The notes beneath the pieces were generated by a model. That model worked only from the letters and a program-made list of their open reading frames with translations. It was not told where the DNA came from and ran no database searches. Below, piece after piece: positions 9,103 to 17,541 of a DNA stretch of 64,000 nt. The position numbers and the translations under genes were made by a program. Origin of the DNA: Halobellus clavatus (GTDB taxonomy: Archaea; Halobacteriota; Halobacteria; Halobacteriales; Haloferacaceae); assembly GCF_900107195.1 (NCBI RefSeq), contig NZ_FNPB01000006.1, forward strand, positions 161,513 to 225,512, given 5' to 3'. Position 1 is the first letter of the stretch. Every line of letters begins with the position of its first letter.

Positions 9103-9816
9103 TCATTCCAGCCGCGAGAGCCGATCCTCCGCCGTTGCGAGCGCCGCTTCGTCGCCCTCGACGAGGTACGTGACGAGTTCGCGGGCCGCGCGGACGAGCG
9201 CCTCCGACTCTGCCACCGGGACGTCACCGTAGACGGCGTCGACGCGCTTCACGTGCGTCCGCAGCGTCTCCCGGACGCGCGCTGCGGCAGGGTCGGGGTG
9301 GTCGTCGAGCCACGTTCCGAGGTCGCTGCAGAACGCGTCGAGAATTTCGGCGTACGCCAGTCCCCGAGCGTCAGCCATCGATTCCGGGACCGTATCCGGA
9401 GCAGGTCGTTCGTTCTTGTCGGCGCCGCGAAGCAGCTCTAAGACGTAGAGGCGAGAGGACTCGGTCGGCTCACGGGACCGATCGAAGACGTCGACAGCGT
9501 GGAGGAGCTCCGCGGCCGCCAGAATGGTATCGTCGACCGTCCGGAGGTCACCGCCGCTCACGAATCCGCGTTTCCGGACGTACTCCCGGAGCGTGGCTTT
9601 CAGCCCGTCGGCGATGCCGCCGACGTCGGTCACCGATTCGAGTTCGTTCCGGTGCGCCGAGAGGTCAAGTTCGACCGGGTTGTCGGTGTGGCGCTGTCGC
9701 TCGCCGGTGCCGACGCTTCGGAGACTGTCGCAGTCCGGACACGCCACTTCACCGGTCTCGAAGTAGGACCACTCGTGTCCACACTCAGTACAGCGGCGAC
9801 GACCACGAACGCGCAT
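9103..9816 (-). CDS. Zinc-ribbon protein, DUF7117-like
   Basis: 237 residues. The N-terminus carries a zinc ribbon (CTECGHEW, then CPDCDSL), and the rest is mostly helical without recognisable catalytic motifs. It resembles the haloarchaeal family I recall as DUF7117/TFIIB-zinc-ribbon-like. The ATG at 9816 places the ribbon immediately after MRVRGRRR, the normal layout; the longer frame to 9924 would add non-acidic sequence and cover the TATA element near 9923. A role in nucleic-acid binding is only suggested by the ribbon. Confidence 0.65.
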   Translation of the reverse strand: MRVRGRRRCTECGHEWSYFETGEVACPDCDSLRSVGTGERQRHTDNPVELDLSAHRNELESVTDVGGIADGLKATLREYVRKRGFVSGGDLRTVDDTILAAAELLHAVDVFDRSREPTESSRLYVLELLRGADKNERPAPDTVPESMADARGLAYAEILDAFCSDLGTWLDDHPDPAAARVRETLRTHVKRVDAVYGDVPVAESEALVRAARELVTYLVEGDEAALATAEDRLSRLE

Positions 9817-9922
9817 ACTCGGAGGGTCGGTTCGCAGCGAGAAAAACGCGTCGCGACGCTGAACCGCCCCCTGCGGGGAGATGATTCGGCCAGCCGAACC
9901 CAACGACATCGCCGTAGCCGAC

Positions 9923-9931
9923 ATACTTATG
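9923..9931 (+). promoter_or_regulatory. TATA-like element upstream of candidate small RNA
   Basis: The sequence ATACTTATG fits a haloarchaeal TATA box. Transcription would start about 25 bases downstream, near 9950, just before the first hairpin at 9955. No protein start lies in range on the plus strand, so it appears to serve a non-coding transcript. Confidence 0.45.
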
Positions 9932-9947
9932 TACGGGACTCCGTAAC

Positions 9948-10045
9948 TGTCAGGTGACGCTTCGTCTGGAGGGCCGAAGCGTCAGCGGGGACCAATTCAG
10001 GGCGGCAAGCTTCCGCGTGCTTTCACGCGGCTTGCTTTCCTTTTC
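9948..10045 (+). ncRNA. Candidate structured small RNA with two hairpins
   Basis: The first stem is a perfect 10-bp inverted repeat (TGACGCTTCG at 9955-9964 and CGAAGCGTCA at 9975-9984) around a 10-base loop. The second is a 7-bp stem (CCGCGTG/CACGCGG) with a four-base loop, extended by a GCAAG/CTTGC pair (10005-10035). It is followed directly by a pyrimidine-rich run with two T-tracts, as expected for a transcript end. A TATA-like element lies 20-30 bases upstream. It matches no RNA family that I recognise. The ends given are estimates. Confidence 0.4.
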
Positions 10046-10274
10046 CGTTGCACCTACTCGCCGAGTGCCACCAGTCTGTGAGGCGCGACAGTCACAGCCG
10101 TCGCGATCGCTCGGGACGGGGCCGGCGCACGCCGTCGCTCGAAATTTCAGTGTTGAGATATTAGATATTCTACACTGTACGGATAACTGGCAGGATATGT
10201 TACCTTATTGGAATCAACGTGAGATGGCTCATCGCCCGTCAACGGCCCGTTAGAAGACACGTGGTATGTCGATA

Positions 10275-10284
10275 TGTTTATTTT
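10275..10284 (+). promoter_or_regulatory. TATA box of the PadR regulator gene
   Basis: The AT-rich element TGTTTATTTT lies 33-42 bases upstream of the ATG at 10317, so the transcript has a very short leader. The surrounding AT-richness contrasts with the flanking DNA. Confidence 0.5.
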
Positions 10285-10316
10285 GGAGAACACTAATGTT
10301 AGCGTAGAGTGTACGG

Positions 10317-10613
10317 ATGTACGACCTGACAGGATTCCAGCGTGACCTGCTGTACGTGATCGCCGGACTCGACGAACCGCACGGACTCGCAATTAAAGAA
10401 GAACTGGAAGAGTACTACGAAAAAGAGATCCACCACGGGCGGCTCTACCCGAATCTCGACACCCTGGTCGAGAAAGGGCTCGTGGATAAAGGACAGCGCG
10501 ATCGCCGAACGAACTACTACACGCTCACGCGACGCGGCCGCCGCGAAATCGCGGCCCGGAAAGACTGGGAAGGGACCTACATCAACGTCTCTTTCGACGG
10601 AATCGACGACTGA
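10317..10613 (+). CDS. PadR-family transcriptional regulator
   Basis: 98 residues, a minimal PadR winged helix with almost no C-terminal dimerisation helix. Visible pattern: FQRDLLYVIAGLDEPHGLAI (helices 1-2), the acidic EELEEYYEKEIHHGRLYPNL recognition region, LVEKGLVDKG and the wing YYTLTRRGRREIAAR. Such short PadR proteins are common in haloarchaea and their viruses. The ATG at 10317 overlaps a repeated motif (TGTACGGAT), so autoregulation is possible. No target gene is obvious; the next gene is convergent. Confidence 0.85.
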   Translation: MYDLTGFQRDLLYVIAGLDEPHGLAIKEELEEYYEKEIHHGRLYPNLDTLVEKGLVDKGQRDRRTNYYTLTRRGRREIAARKDWEGTYINVSFDGIDD

Positions 10614-10735
10614 GACGGACGGTTCCGTCCCGGCGATCACGCCCTCGCGGAACACAGCCACTCGTCCCCCGTGAGCGAAGCCCATCCCACCCTGAGGCAC
10701 CGTGGTCCTGCGCGGCACGCCATCGCTACACGCCC

Positions 10736-12064
10736 TCACTCCCGGTCGGCGACCTGCCCCCCGAACTCGAAGCCACCCGCGCGGGTTGCGTCGTCGTCCC
10801 GGTCGGTGACCGGCGACGCACTCGCGTTCCGCCCAGCACTCGGGTCGCCCTCGGAGCCGTCGCCCCCGAGCGGTGTCGACTGTTCCCCCGCACCCTCCTG
10901 TGACGCCCCATCAGCAGCGACGGCCGGTCCACCGGGCGGCGAGCGCCCCGTCTCCTGGCCCGTGGCGACGCCCGGATCCACCGCGTACGGCACGAGCGGT
11001 TCGCGATCGATCAGTATCGACAGCACGTGCCGTGAGAAGTTCGCGAGCAACACGAGGATGATCGGGCCCAGGAATATCCCGTACCACCCGAAGAGCAGTG
11101 GCCCCAGCGTGTACGCGATCATCACCGCGCCCACGTGCAGCGTCCGGCCCGACACGAACGGTCGAAGGACGAGGTCGGGGATCGTGTCCACGACGACGAA
11201 CGAGACCGCGACGAAGACGGCGGTGAACCACAACGTCGACGGATCCGCGAGGTACGAGACGGCCCCGAGATACAGGGTGACAGGAACGTAGACGAGTTTC
11301 ATTCCGACGATGGGGATCAGACTCGCGACGCCGGCGAGCAGCCCGAGCAACGCCGCGGCCGGGATTGCGACCCCGGCCGGAGCGACCACGTTCAGAACCG
11401 AGTACGATACGACGCCGATCGTTCCGGTGAGAACCGCGTTCAGGATGTTCCCGAAGAAGATGCTCGTGAAGTCCCGATCCACACCGCGGATGAACGCTTC
11501 GAGAACGCCGCGGTCGTCGCCGACCTTCCGCCGAACCCACTTGGTGAGTTGCTTGTCGTCCCGGAGCAGGTAGAACGCGAACGCGATCATCGCGAACAGG
11601 TGCACGAGTCCGACCCCGACGAACGCGAGGACGTTTCCGGCCGATCCGAGCGAGGAGACCAACTGCTCGATCTGCCCGACCGAGAGCGTCGCGGGGTCGA
11701 ACTGTAGCAAGCTCTCGATGTCAGTCAGCCGGGTCAGTTGGCCCTCCGTGATCGGATACCGCGAGAGATCGAAGATACCCTCGTTCGTCAGGCGGAGGAC
11801 TTCGCTCACGGCAACAGCGCCGGTGTAACCGATGAGTCCGAGCGCCGGCAGCGCGAGGACGAATAGCGCGACTGCAGCCGCGAGACTCGGCGGCCGCACG
11901 CGCTTTCTGATCCGACGGTAGATCGGCCGCGTCGCGTAGTAAATGAAGACCCCGAACACGAACGTCCCGATGAACGAGTAGACGATGTACGCCAGCGCGA
12001 GACCAAGCGCGAGTCCGACGCCCCACCACGACGCTCGCGACCGGTTCCATTCAGGCGCCGACAT
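10736..12064 (-). CDS. AI-2E family (PerM/UPF0118) transporter
   Basis: 442 residues with about seven to eight membrane segments. The family pattern is clear: two N-terminal helices (LALAYIVYSFIGTFVFGVFI), a central soluble portion, then FGNILNAVLTGTIGVVSY, an LIPIVGMKLVYVPVTL-type region and VVVDTIPDLVLRPFVSG. The C-terminal ~85 residues after LANFSRHVL are a low-complexity hydrophilic tail. Members export signal molecules or ions; no substrate can be assigned here. The ATG at 12064 was chosen over a longer in-frame opening because it begins MSAPEWNRS, immediately before the first membrane helix. Confidence 0.88.
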   Translation of the reverse strand: MSAPEWNRSRASWWGVGLALGLALAYIVYSFIGTFVFGVFIYYATRPIYRRIRKRVRPPSLAAAVALFVLALPALGLIGYTGAVAVSEVLRLTNEGIFDLSRYPITEGQLTRLTDIESLLQFDPATLSVGQIEQLVSSLGSAGNVLAFVGVGLVHLFAMIAFAFYLLRDDKQLTKWVRRKVGDDRGVLEAFIRGVDRDFTSIFFGNILNAVLTGTIGVVSYSVLNVVAPAGVAIPAAALLGLLAGVASLIPIVGMKLVYVPVTLYLGAVSYLADPSTLWFTAVFVAVSFVVVDTIPDLVLRPFVSGRTLHVGAVMIAYTLGPLLFGWYGIFLGPIILVLLANFSRHVLSILIDREPLVPYAVDPGVATGQETGRSPPGGPAVAADGASQEGAGEQSTPLGGDGSEGDPSAGRNASASPVTDRDDDATRAGGFEFGGQVADRE

Positions 12065-12095
12065 ACCGAAGGAGGGACTGCGACGGACCAAAAGT

Positions 12096-12689
12096 CTACC
12101 GCGGCGTGGCCGTCGGCGCGTTCTCGGTCTCGGCGTCGGTAGTGGTGGCCGAGTCAGTCGATTCGTTCGCCGTCCCCATCGCACACGCCATCGCAGTTGA
12201 GACCACACGAGCGCGGACGCTCCCGTCGGGACGGACGGCGACGTGCGTCGCGGAGTCGTTGCAATCGACGAAGTCGCGCCGCACGCCGAGCGTCCGTCCA
12301 TCGCCGGTCGGCGGCGTCACCTCGAACACGTAGTCGGCCCGGCGGTACACCTCGACGAGCAACGATCCGTACGGAGGAAAGGTCCGCTCCACGTCGACGA
12401 GTGCCTCGTCTCGCTCTACGTCACGCAGCGTGAGACGAACCGACCGTTCTTCGGCGTCGTCGTTCCAGACGGCGATCTGGTGGTGTCGATTCGACGCGGG
12501 GTCGCCGACTCGTTCGGTCTCGAAGGGGTCGCCGGCATCGAACTTCGAGAGGCTCCCGTAGCCGCTCGGCGGCAGTTGTTCGGTGGTCGTCTCGCTCGTG
12601 GGGGTGTCGCTCCCGGCCGTGGCGAGACAGCCGGACAGCGACCCGGCGAAGAGGGTGGGGAGGGCAGCGAGGAGGTCGCGGCGACGCAT
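12096..12689 (-). CDS. Tat/Sec lipoprotein of unknown function
   Basis: 197 residues. The start MRRRDLLAALPTLFAGSLSG ends in a lipobox with Cys at residue 21, indicating a lipid-anchored extracellular protein. The RRRD twin-arginine pattern is compatible with Tat export. The mature part has a beta-sandwich-like pattern (HHQIAVWNDDAEERSVRL) and a Thr/Glu-rich tail. No catalytic motif is visible. It lies 31 bases upstream of the AI-2E family gene on the same strand. Confidence 0.7.
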   Translation of the reverse strand: MRRRDLLAALPTLFAGSLSGCLATAGSDTPTSETTTEQLPPSGYGSLSKFDAGDPFETERVGDPASNRHHQIAVWNDDAEERSVRLTLRDVERDEALVDVERTFPPYGSLLVEVYRRADYVFEVTPPTGDGRTLGVRRDFVDCNDSATHVAVRPDGSVRARVVSTAMACAMGTANESTDSATTTDAETENAPTATPR

Positions 12690-12766
12690 CGCCCGGAACT
12701 ACGAAACGGGGTATCATACCCGTTGGGATAGGTCGAACGCGCGTTTCAGTTACCGTCAGTCTTCGA

Positions 12767-13747
12767 TCAGGTCCAGTCGTCGAGTCCGGTCTGTACGATC
12801 GACGACTCGATCCGTTCGAAGCCGCGCTCGACCTCGTCGGGCGCGACCGCCCACTCCTCGGTGACGTACGCACGGGCGGCTTCCATATCCGGCGAGATCG
12901 TCGTCTCGAAGTCGTACTCGTCCGTCACGGGCGGGTCGAGGAACAGCTCACGGACCCGATCGGCATTCTCGATGTAGGCGTCTCTGGCGTCGAGCACCGT
13001 CCACAGGTCCCCGTGCTCGCGGACGGCCGAGAGCGCCGTCTTCGGCCCCACGCCAGAAATTCCCTCGTTGAAGTCTGTTCCGCACAGGATCGCGACGTCG
13101 ACGAGCTGTTCGCGCGTGAGGTCGAGGTCATCGAGCGTCGCCTGCAGATCCATCAACTCGGGATCGCCCTTCGAGGTGAGTTGACGGAGCGTGTACGGTG
13201 CGCCGAACAGAAGCGTGTCGTAGTCCTCGCTGCCGACGTAGTCGACGTCGCCGCGGATCGCCATATGTGCGGCCTGCGCTTCCCCCTCGGCTGGCGCTTC
13301 GACGACCGGCACGTCGAGCCGTTCGAGGAGGCCGCGGGTCGTCTCGTGAATCACGTCAGTCAGTCGTTGCGTCCGGGCTTCCAGCCGCGCGGCCGCGACG
13401 TCGTCGCCGCGTTCCTCGGCGGCCTGCTGCTGCGCTTCGGCTCGCTCTCGGGCCTCACGCCGCTCTGCGACCTCGTCGTCTTTCAGTTCCGTGACGCCGC
13501 CGTCGAACACGAACACCGGCGTGAGGTCGTGCTCGAAAAACTTCGGGAGCCCCTGGACGACCCCGATGAGGTTCGCGACTTCCTCGCTCGCCTCGGTCGT
13601 GTACGCCTCTTCACGGGTGAACTTGACCGTCGTCGTGAGATACCGATACAGCCAGTTGTGGGCGTCGACCGCAACGACGCTCGCACCGAGGTCGTCGAAG
13701 GCGACCGTCGAGAGGGCCGCCAGACTCCGCAGATCTGCGTTTCCCAT
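12767..13747 (-). CDS. fen: Flap endonuclease 1
   Basis: 326 residues, the usual archaeal FEN1 size. It removes 5' flaps and RNA primers in Okazaki maturation and long-patch base excision repair. Acidic metal-binding residues appear in [35 protein letters not shown] and [18 protein letters not shown], which also contains the helix-hairpin-helix DNA-binding motif. The last eight residues, QTGLDDWT, match a PCNA-interacting box (QxxLxxW). The gene stands alone, convergent with no neighbour. Confidence 0.95.
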   Translation of the reverse strand: MGNADLRSLAALSTVAFDDLGASVVAVDAHNWLYRYLTTTVKFTREEAYTTEASEEVANLIGVVQGLPKFFEHDLTPVFVFDGGVTELKDDEVAERREARERAEAQQQAAEERGDDVAAARLEARTQRLTDVIHETTRGLLERLDVPVVEAPAEGEAQAAHMAIRGDVDYVGSEDYDTLLFGAPYTLRQLTSKGDPELMDLQATLDDLDLTREQLVDVAILCGTDFNEGISGVGPKTALSAVREHGDLWTVLDARDAYIENADRVRELFLDPPVTDEYDFETTISPDMEAARAYVTEEWAVAPDEVERGFERIESSIVQTGLDDWT

Positions 13748-13773
13748 CGTCGATGGCTCCGTGGCCCGAGGGC

Positions 13774-14406
13774 TTAATCGTCCGGTTCCGACGGCCGAGG
13801 ATCGATGCGTTCCGGCGGGTCGGCGTCGGTCCGCGCGGCCAGGAACGACGCCTCGGGGTCGCCGCGGCCGCGCTCGCGATACAGGCGCAGGCCCGCCCGA
13901 TAGCGGTTGGCGTCCCCGTCCCGGTCGACAGCCTCCGCGGGGTCCGCAGGGCGCTCGAGAACCAGTTCCGCGACGCCGGTCTCACGCCCGGTCCACGTGA
14001 ACCCCGCCTTGTACATCGCCTCGTACGCGAAGGGGTTGTTGACGGCGATTCGGAGCCGCTCGTAGCCCCGCTGGGCCGCCTTCGGAGCCACGAACGCCGC
14101 CAATCGGGGACCGAGGCCCTCGCCTTTCGCGTCGGCCCGGACGGTGATGTAGCGATACCACAGCGTCGACTCGTCCGTGCGGTCTTCGTTGAACGCGAGT
14201 GCGGCGACGACGTCGTCAGCGAACTCGTCGGCGTCGACTGACGCGGGCGTCTCCGGCGCCTCGTCGACGGCGTCTCGTCGACCGCCGTCGCGGACGACCG
14301 CCTTCCCGGTGGAGGACATCACGAACTTCCCGGCGTAGGCGAACCGGCGGTAGTCGAGCCTGAGGGTCGGTCCGGCGGGTGGCCACCCGAGGACGGCGAA
14401 CGCCAT
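13774..14406 (-). CDS. GNAT-family N-acetyltransferase
   Basis: 210 residues. The acetyl-CoA binding motif A is visible as [20 protein letters not shown], with the R/Q-x-x-G-x-G/A loop as AKGEGLG. It is followed by [20 protein letters not shown] and [16 protein letters not shown]. The first 30 residues ([20 protein letters not shown]) are kept because they read as genuine protein, although an internal Met at 14319 is possible. Acceptor substrate unknown. Divergent from the methyltransferase at 14483 with a 76-base gap. Confidence 0.8.
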   Translation of the reverse strand: MAFAVLGWPPAGPTLRLDYRRFAYAGKFVMSSTGKAVVRDGGRRDAVDEAPETPASVDADEFADDVVAALAFNEDRTDESTLWYRYITVRADAKGEGLGPRLAAFVAPKAAQRGYERLRIAVNNPFAYEAMYKAGFTWTGRETGVAELVLERPADPAEAVDRDGDANRYRAGLRLYRERGRGDPEASFLAARTDADPPERIDPRPSEPDD

Positions 14407-14482
14407 TGCCGGCCGAACGGGACGGACCGAAAAGAGTGCGGCGGTCCGACAGTTCCTTCATCGTCGACGCGGTAGGGCCGCT

Positions 14483-15088
14483 ATGGCTTCTCGATTCGGC
14501 CGGGGCGACGTCGACTTCTTCGACCGGATCGCTCGCCTCTACGACGCCGCGATGCCGCCCTCACGACCCGGGCCGTTCGTCGATGCGTTCGCCTTCGCGA
14601 CCCAGCCGATCGACCGCGTGGTGGATCTGGCCGGTGGCACAGGACGGGCCGCTCGGGGACTGGCCACCGTCGGGTACGAGCCCGTCGTCGTCGACGTCTC
14701 GGCCGGGATGCTCTCGCGGGCACGAGCCGCGGGACACGAGACCGTCCGCGGCGACGCAGAGCGGCTTCCGTTCGGTGACGACACGGTGGACGCCGCCGTC
14801 GTCGTCGACGCGCTCCATCACATTCCGGACCCGCAGGCGGGGCTTCGGGAAGCGGCTCGCGTCGTCCGCCCCGGTGGCGTGGTCGCGGTCCAGGAGTTCC
14901 ACCCCCGCGGGATCCGGGGGCGCGCGCTCGTCGCCGCCGAGGCCGCAGTCGGGTTCGATTCGACGTTCTGGACCCCCGACGAACTCTGTGGAGCGCTCTC
15001 GACAGCCGGGTTCGAGGCCCGCATCGTCCGCGAGGGATTCGACTACGTCGCCGTCGGTCGCGTTCCGGAACCCGAATCGGGATCCTGA
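14483..15088 (+). CDS. Class I SAM-dependent methyltransferase
   Basis: 201 residues. SAM-binding motif I is VVDLAGGTGRAARGL, motif II includes VVVDVSAGML, and motif III is FGDDTVDAAVVVDALHHIPD. The layout matches UbiE/BioC-like small-molecule methyltransferases. The N-terminus (FFDRIARLYDAAMPP) also fits menaquinone/ubiquinone-type enzymes. Substrate not assignable. Followed 47 bases downstream by the membrane gene at 15136 on the same strand. Confidence 0.85.
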   Translation: MASRFGRGDVDFFDRIARLYDAAMPPSRPGPFVDAFAFATQPIDRVVDLAGGTGRAARGLATVGYEPVVVDVSAGMLSRARAAGHETVRGDAERLPFGDDTVDAAVVVDALHHIPDPQAGLREAARVVRPGGVVAVQEFHPRGIRGRALVAAEAAVGFDSTFWTPDELCGALSTAGFEARIVREGFDYVAVGRVPEPESGS

Positions 15089-15135
15089 GCGACCCATTCC
15101 GAGAGAGCCATTAGGGAGCGTTCGAATGCTTCGGT

Positions 15136-15558
15136 ATGGCAACCTCGGAGGAGTCGTTCCTCGCGCGACGCATCGACGGCGCGGCCGCTCCCCTGGCCGT
15201 GGTGGATCTGCTCGCGCTCGCGGCCGTGCTGACGATCGGTGTGATCAACCACAACAGCGTCGGGTACCTCTCGGCCGACCCGGCCGGCTGGCTGTTGACT
15301 CTGGTCCCCTTCCTCGTGGGCTGGGCCGTCGCCGGCCCGCTGATCGGGGCTTACTCGGCCGGCGCAGCGGAGTCTGCGAAGGCAGCGATCCCGCTCGCGA
15401 TTCGCGCGTGGATCCCGGGCGCGGTCATCGGGTTCGCGCTCCGGGCTTCCCCGGCGTTCTCGGGCGGCTTTCAGCTCACGTTCGGCGCAGTGATGCTCGT
15501 GACGGGCGGTCTCGCGCTCGTCGTCGGCCGGTGGCTCTTCTTCAAGATCGTCGGGTGA
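15136..15558 (+). CDS. DUF3054 membrane protein
   Basis: 140 residues with four hydrophobic segments. The pattern FLVGWAVAGPLIGAY followed by a loop and GFALRASPAF is characteristic of the DUF3054 family of small actinobacterial and haloarchaeal membrane proteins of unknown function. It follows the methyltransferase gene on the same strand and may be co-transcribed with it. No signal peptide beyond the first membrane helix. Confidence 0.8.
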   Translation: MATSEESFLARRIDGAAAPLAVVDLLALAAVLTIGVINHNSVGYLSADPAGWLLTLVPFLVGWAVAGPLIGAYSAGAAESAKAAIPLAIRAWIPGAVIGFALRASPAFSGGFQLTFGAVMLVTGGLALVVGRWLFFKIVG

Positions 15559-15595
15559 CGTCACTGTCGGCCCGAGCGGCGACCTGATAGCCCGC

Positions 15596-16912
15596 TCACA
15601 GACGACGCGACAGGACGACCCCGATGCCCGCGGCGGTCAGCGCGAATCCCGCGAGCACGGCAAACAGCACCGCGGGCGTCGCGTACGTGAGGATCGTGCC
15701 GGCGATGGCTCCCCCGAGCGCCCCGACGCCGAAGACACCCAGATAGGTGTACCCGTAGGACAGCCCGCGCGTTCCCGGCGGCGAGTACTCCGCGACGGTC
15801 GCCTGATACAGGGGCTGGACGAGAAAGAGGGCCGCGCCGAGCACGGCCCCGACGACGAGCACCGGTCCGATCCCCGCGTTCGCGGCCGGGAGGAAGATCA
15901 CTGCCAGCACTGCGAGCAGGCCGAACCCGCCGGCCAGTCCGTACTCGACCGGGATCCGATCGGTCAGTTTCCCCCCGAGATACTGTCCGAAGACGCCGAT
16001 GATCAGTAGGCCGGAGTAGAAGTACCGCTCGGGGTTCAGCGCGCGGGGGGACCCGGGAGCGACGCCGAGCGCGTCCGTAACCGCCGGTGGCAGTAGCGAG
16101 GTGAGGGGGATCGGCTCGAACCCGGGGAACGACTCGAGGAGATCGGGCAGGAATGTGAGCACGCCGCGGTAGTAGAGCCCTGAGGACATCACGACCACGA
16201 AGACGAGCGCGAAGGCCCCGACGAAGAGCCGTCGTGACTCGGAGACGAACTCTCCCAGTGAGGAGACGCTGCTCGCCCGTGAATCGCCGCCGTCGGCCTC
16301 GGTGGCGTCGGACTGGCCGGGGACTGCCGCCGTCTCGTCGAACGACGCGCGCAGCGCGTAGGCCCCGGCGAGGAGTGCGGGGAGAGCGAGCACGATCGCG
16401 ACGACTGACCACTCGACGAACAGCAGCAGCGTCGCGGTCAACAGCGGGCCGAGGCCGGTCCCGACGTTGCCGGCGATCCCGTGGTACGCGAACCCTGTGC
16501 CGCGCTCTTCGACACCCTTCGAGAGCAGCGTCAACCCCGCCGGGTGGTAGACGCTGGCGGCCGCGCCCCACAGTAGCAGCGCCGCGGTCACCACCAGGAG
16601 ATTCGGCGAGAGACCGAGCAGGACGAAGGACCCGGCCATCCCGAACAGACACACTGTGATGAGCCGCGAGGAACCGATGCGATCGACTAAGACGCCGCCC
16701 GGCAACGACCCCACGCCGAACAGCCCGTAGCCTGCTGTCACGACGATCCCGAGCGTCGCCGCCGTCACCTCGACCTCCGTGAAGCCGAGCGACAGCACGT
16801 CGAACTGGGCGAGCCAGATCGAGACAAAGATCGGGATCGACAGTTCGTAGGTGTGGACCATCCCGTGGGCGAGGCTGACCAGTCCGACGATCGCCCGGTC
16901 GTTCGAGTTCAC
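15596..16912 (-). CDS. Major facilitator superfamily transporter
   Basis: 438 residues with about 12 membrane helices. Sequence starts at a GTG (16912), followed by NSNDRAIVGLVSLAHGMVHT. The MFS motif A region (PGGVLVDRIGSSRLIT) lies between helices 2 and 3, with a counterpart (LGGKLTDRIPVEYGL) between helices 8 and 9. A hydrophilic linker around residues 200-225 separates the two six-helix halves. The histidine in AHGMVHTYE of helix 1 is typical of the haloarchaeal subgroup. Substrate unknown. The upstream 280 bases are shared with the divergent small gene at 17192. Confidence 0.88.
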   Translation of the reverse strand: MNSNDRAIVGLVSLAHGMVHTYELSIPIFVSIWLAQFDVLSLGFTEVEVTAATLGIVVTAGYGLFGVGSLPGGVLVDRIGSSRLITVCLFGMAGSFVLLGLSPNLLVVTAALLLWGAAASVYHPAGLTLLSKGVEERGTGFAYHGIAGNVGTGLGPLLTATLLLFVEWSVVAIVLALPALLAGAYALRASFDETAAVPGQSDATEADGGDSRASSVSSLGEFVSESRRLFVGAFALVFVVVMSSGLYYRGVLTFLPDLLESFPGFEPIPLTSLLPPAVTDALGVAPGSPRALNPERYFYSGLLIIGVFGQYLGGKLTDRIPVEYGLAGGFGLLAVLAVIFLPAANAGIGPVLVVGAVLGAALFLVQPLYQATVAEYSPPGTRGLSYGYTYLGVFGVGALGGAIAGTILTYATPAVLFAVLAGFALTAAGIGVVLSRRL

Positions 16913-17156
16913 GTACGACCTTCCGAGCAGGGGTCAATTTAACGCTCCGATCCGCTCGATCCGGGCGCTTCGGCAGTGCTGAGTCAGCGAGCCACGCCGA
17001 TCTCCGAACCGAGCTCGAGAAGGCGGAGTAGCGTCCGTCTTCCGCCGTATTCCGGAATTTTTCGTGAGAAAGGTTCTCTATCGTGAATTGCCCTGATAAC
17101 TTATGAGAAAGTACTGGAAGGCCCACACCGAATCAACTGGTTGGCAACGAGAAAAA

Positions 17157-17164
17157 TTTATATT
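17157..17164 (+). promoter_or_regulatory. TATA box of the small membrane protein gene
   Basis: TTTATATT preceded by an A-rich BRE-like stretch (CGAGAAAAA). The ATG at 17192 lies 28 bases downstream, giving a leaderless or nearly leaderless transcript. One of the clearest promoters in the window. Confidence 0.65.
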
Positions 17165-17191
17165 CCCCATACCCGAATTATTACGTATACA

Positions 17192-17428
17192 ATGACCGGA
17201 TACTACGACTACGTTCTCGGCCTCATTCCACTCGCACTGCTCGGACTGACCGGTGGCCTCGTCCAGACGAGTCTCTCGCTGACGCAGGCGGTCCCCATCG
17301 CCGCGGCGGTCGCCGCCGGCATCGTGGGCCACGCGATGTTCGTCCGCGCTCCGGTGACCCGCAGTTCGCTTCCAAGTTACGACGGCGGCGAGACGCGACA
17401 GAATTCGGCCGTCCACAGCGCCGACTGA
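17192..17428 (+). CDS. Small two-helix membrane protein
   Basis: 78 residues with two hydrophobic helices (LGLIPLALLGLTGGLVQTSL and VPIAAAVAAGIVGHAMFV) and a short hydrophilic tail. It begins MTGYYDYVLG, a start seen in many short haloarchaeal membrane proteins. The ATG at 17192 is preferred over the open frame from 17141 because a strong TATA box (17157-17164) lies inside the longer reading. Function unknown. Confidence 0.65.
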   Translation: MTGYYDYVLGLIPLALLGLTGGLVQTSLSLTQAVPIAAAVAAGIVGHAMFVRAPVTRSSLPSYDGGETRQNSAVHSAD

Positions 17429-17541
17429 TCGCCGCGAGCCGAGCCATCCGGTCCCCCCGTTGACGCCGCTGTCCTCCGGTTCGTTCCACTCGACCGAGGG
17501 GTTCCCGCACGTTCTTACCGCTGGCCGTCGAACCGCCGGGT

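Larger units (their letters stand above)
9817..10316. other. 500-base gene-free stretch with promoter, hairpins and AT-rich regulatory DNA
   Basis: No credible protein. The open frame at 9954-10253 lacks acidic composition. From left to right the stretch holds a TATA-like element (9923-9931), two strong inverted repeats (9955-9984 and 10005-10035) followed by a pyrimidine-rich tail, then an AT-rich segment (about 10140-10316). The AT-rich segment contains tandem AGATATT copies near 10157-10170 and two copies of TGTACGGAT (10176-10184 and 10310-10318). The AT-rich part probably controls the PadR gene that starts at 10317. Confidence 0.7.

Noticed and set aside
9954..10253. Open reading frame of 99 residues from a GTG
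   Set aside because: Arg/Ser/Pro-rich, almost no acidic residues, and it covers two strong hairpins; more likely non-coding.
15561..17126. 521-residue frame overlapping the MFS gene
   Set aside because: Shadow of the MFS gene in another frame on the same strand; Arg-rich and without domains.
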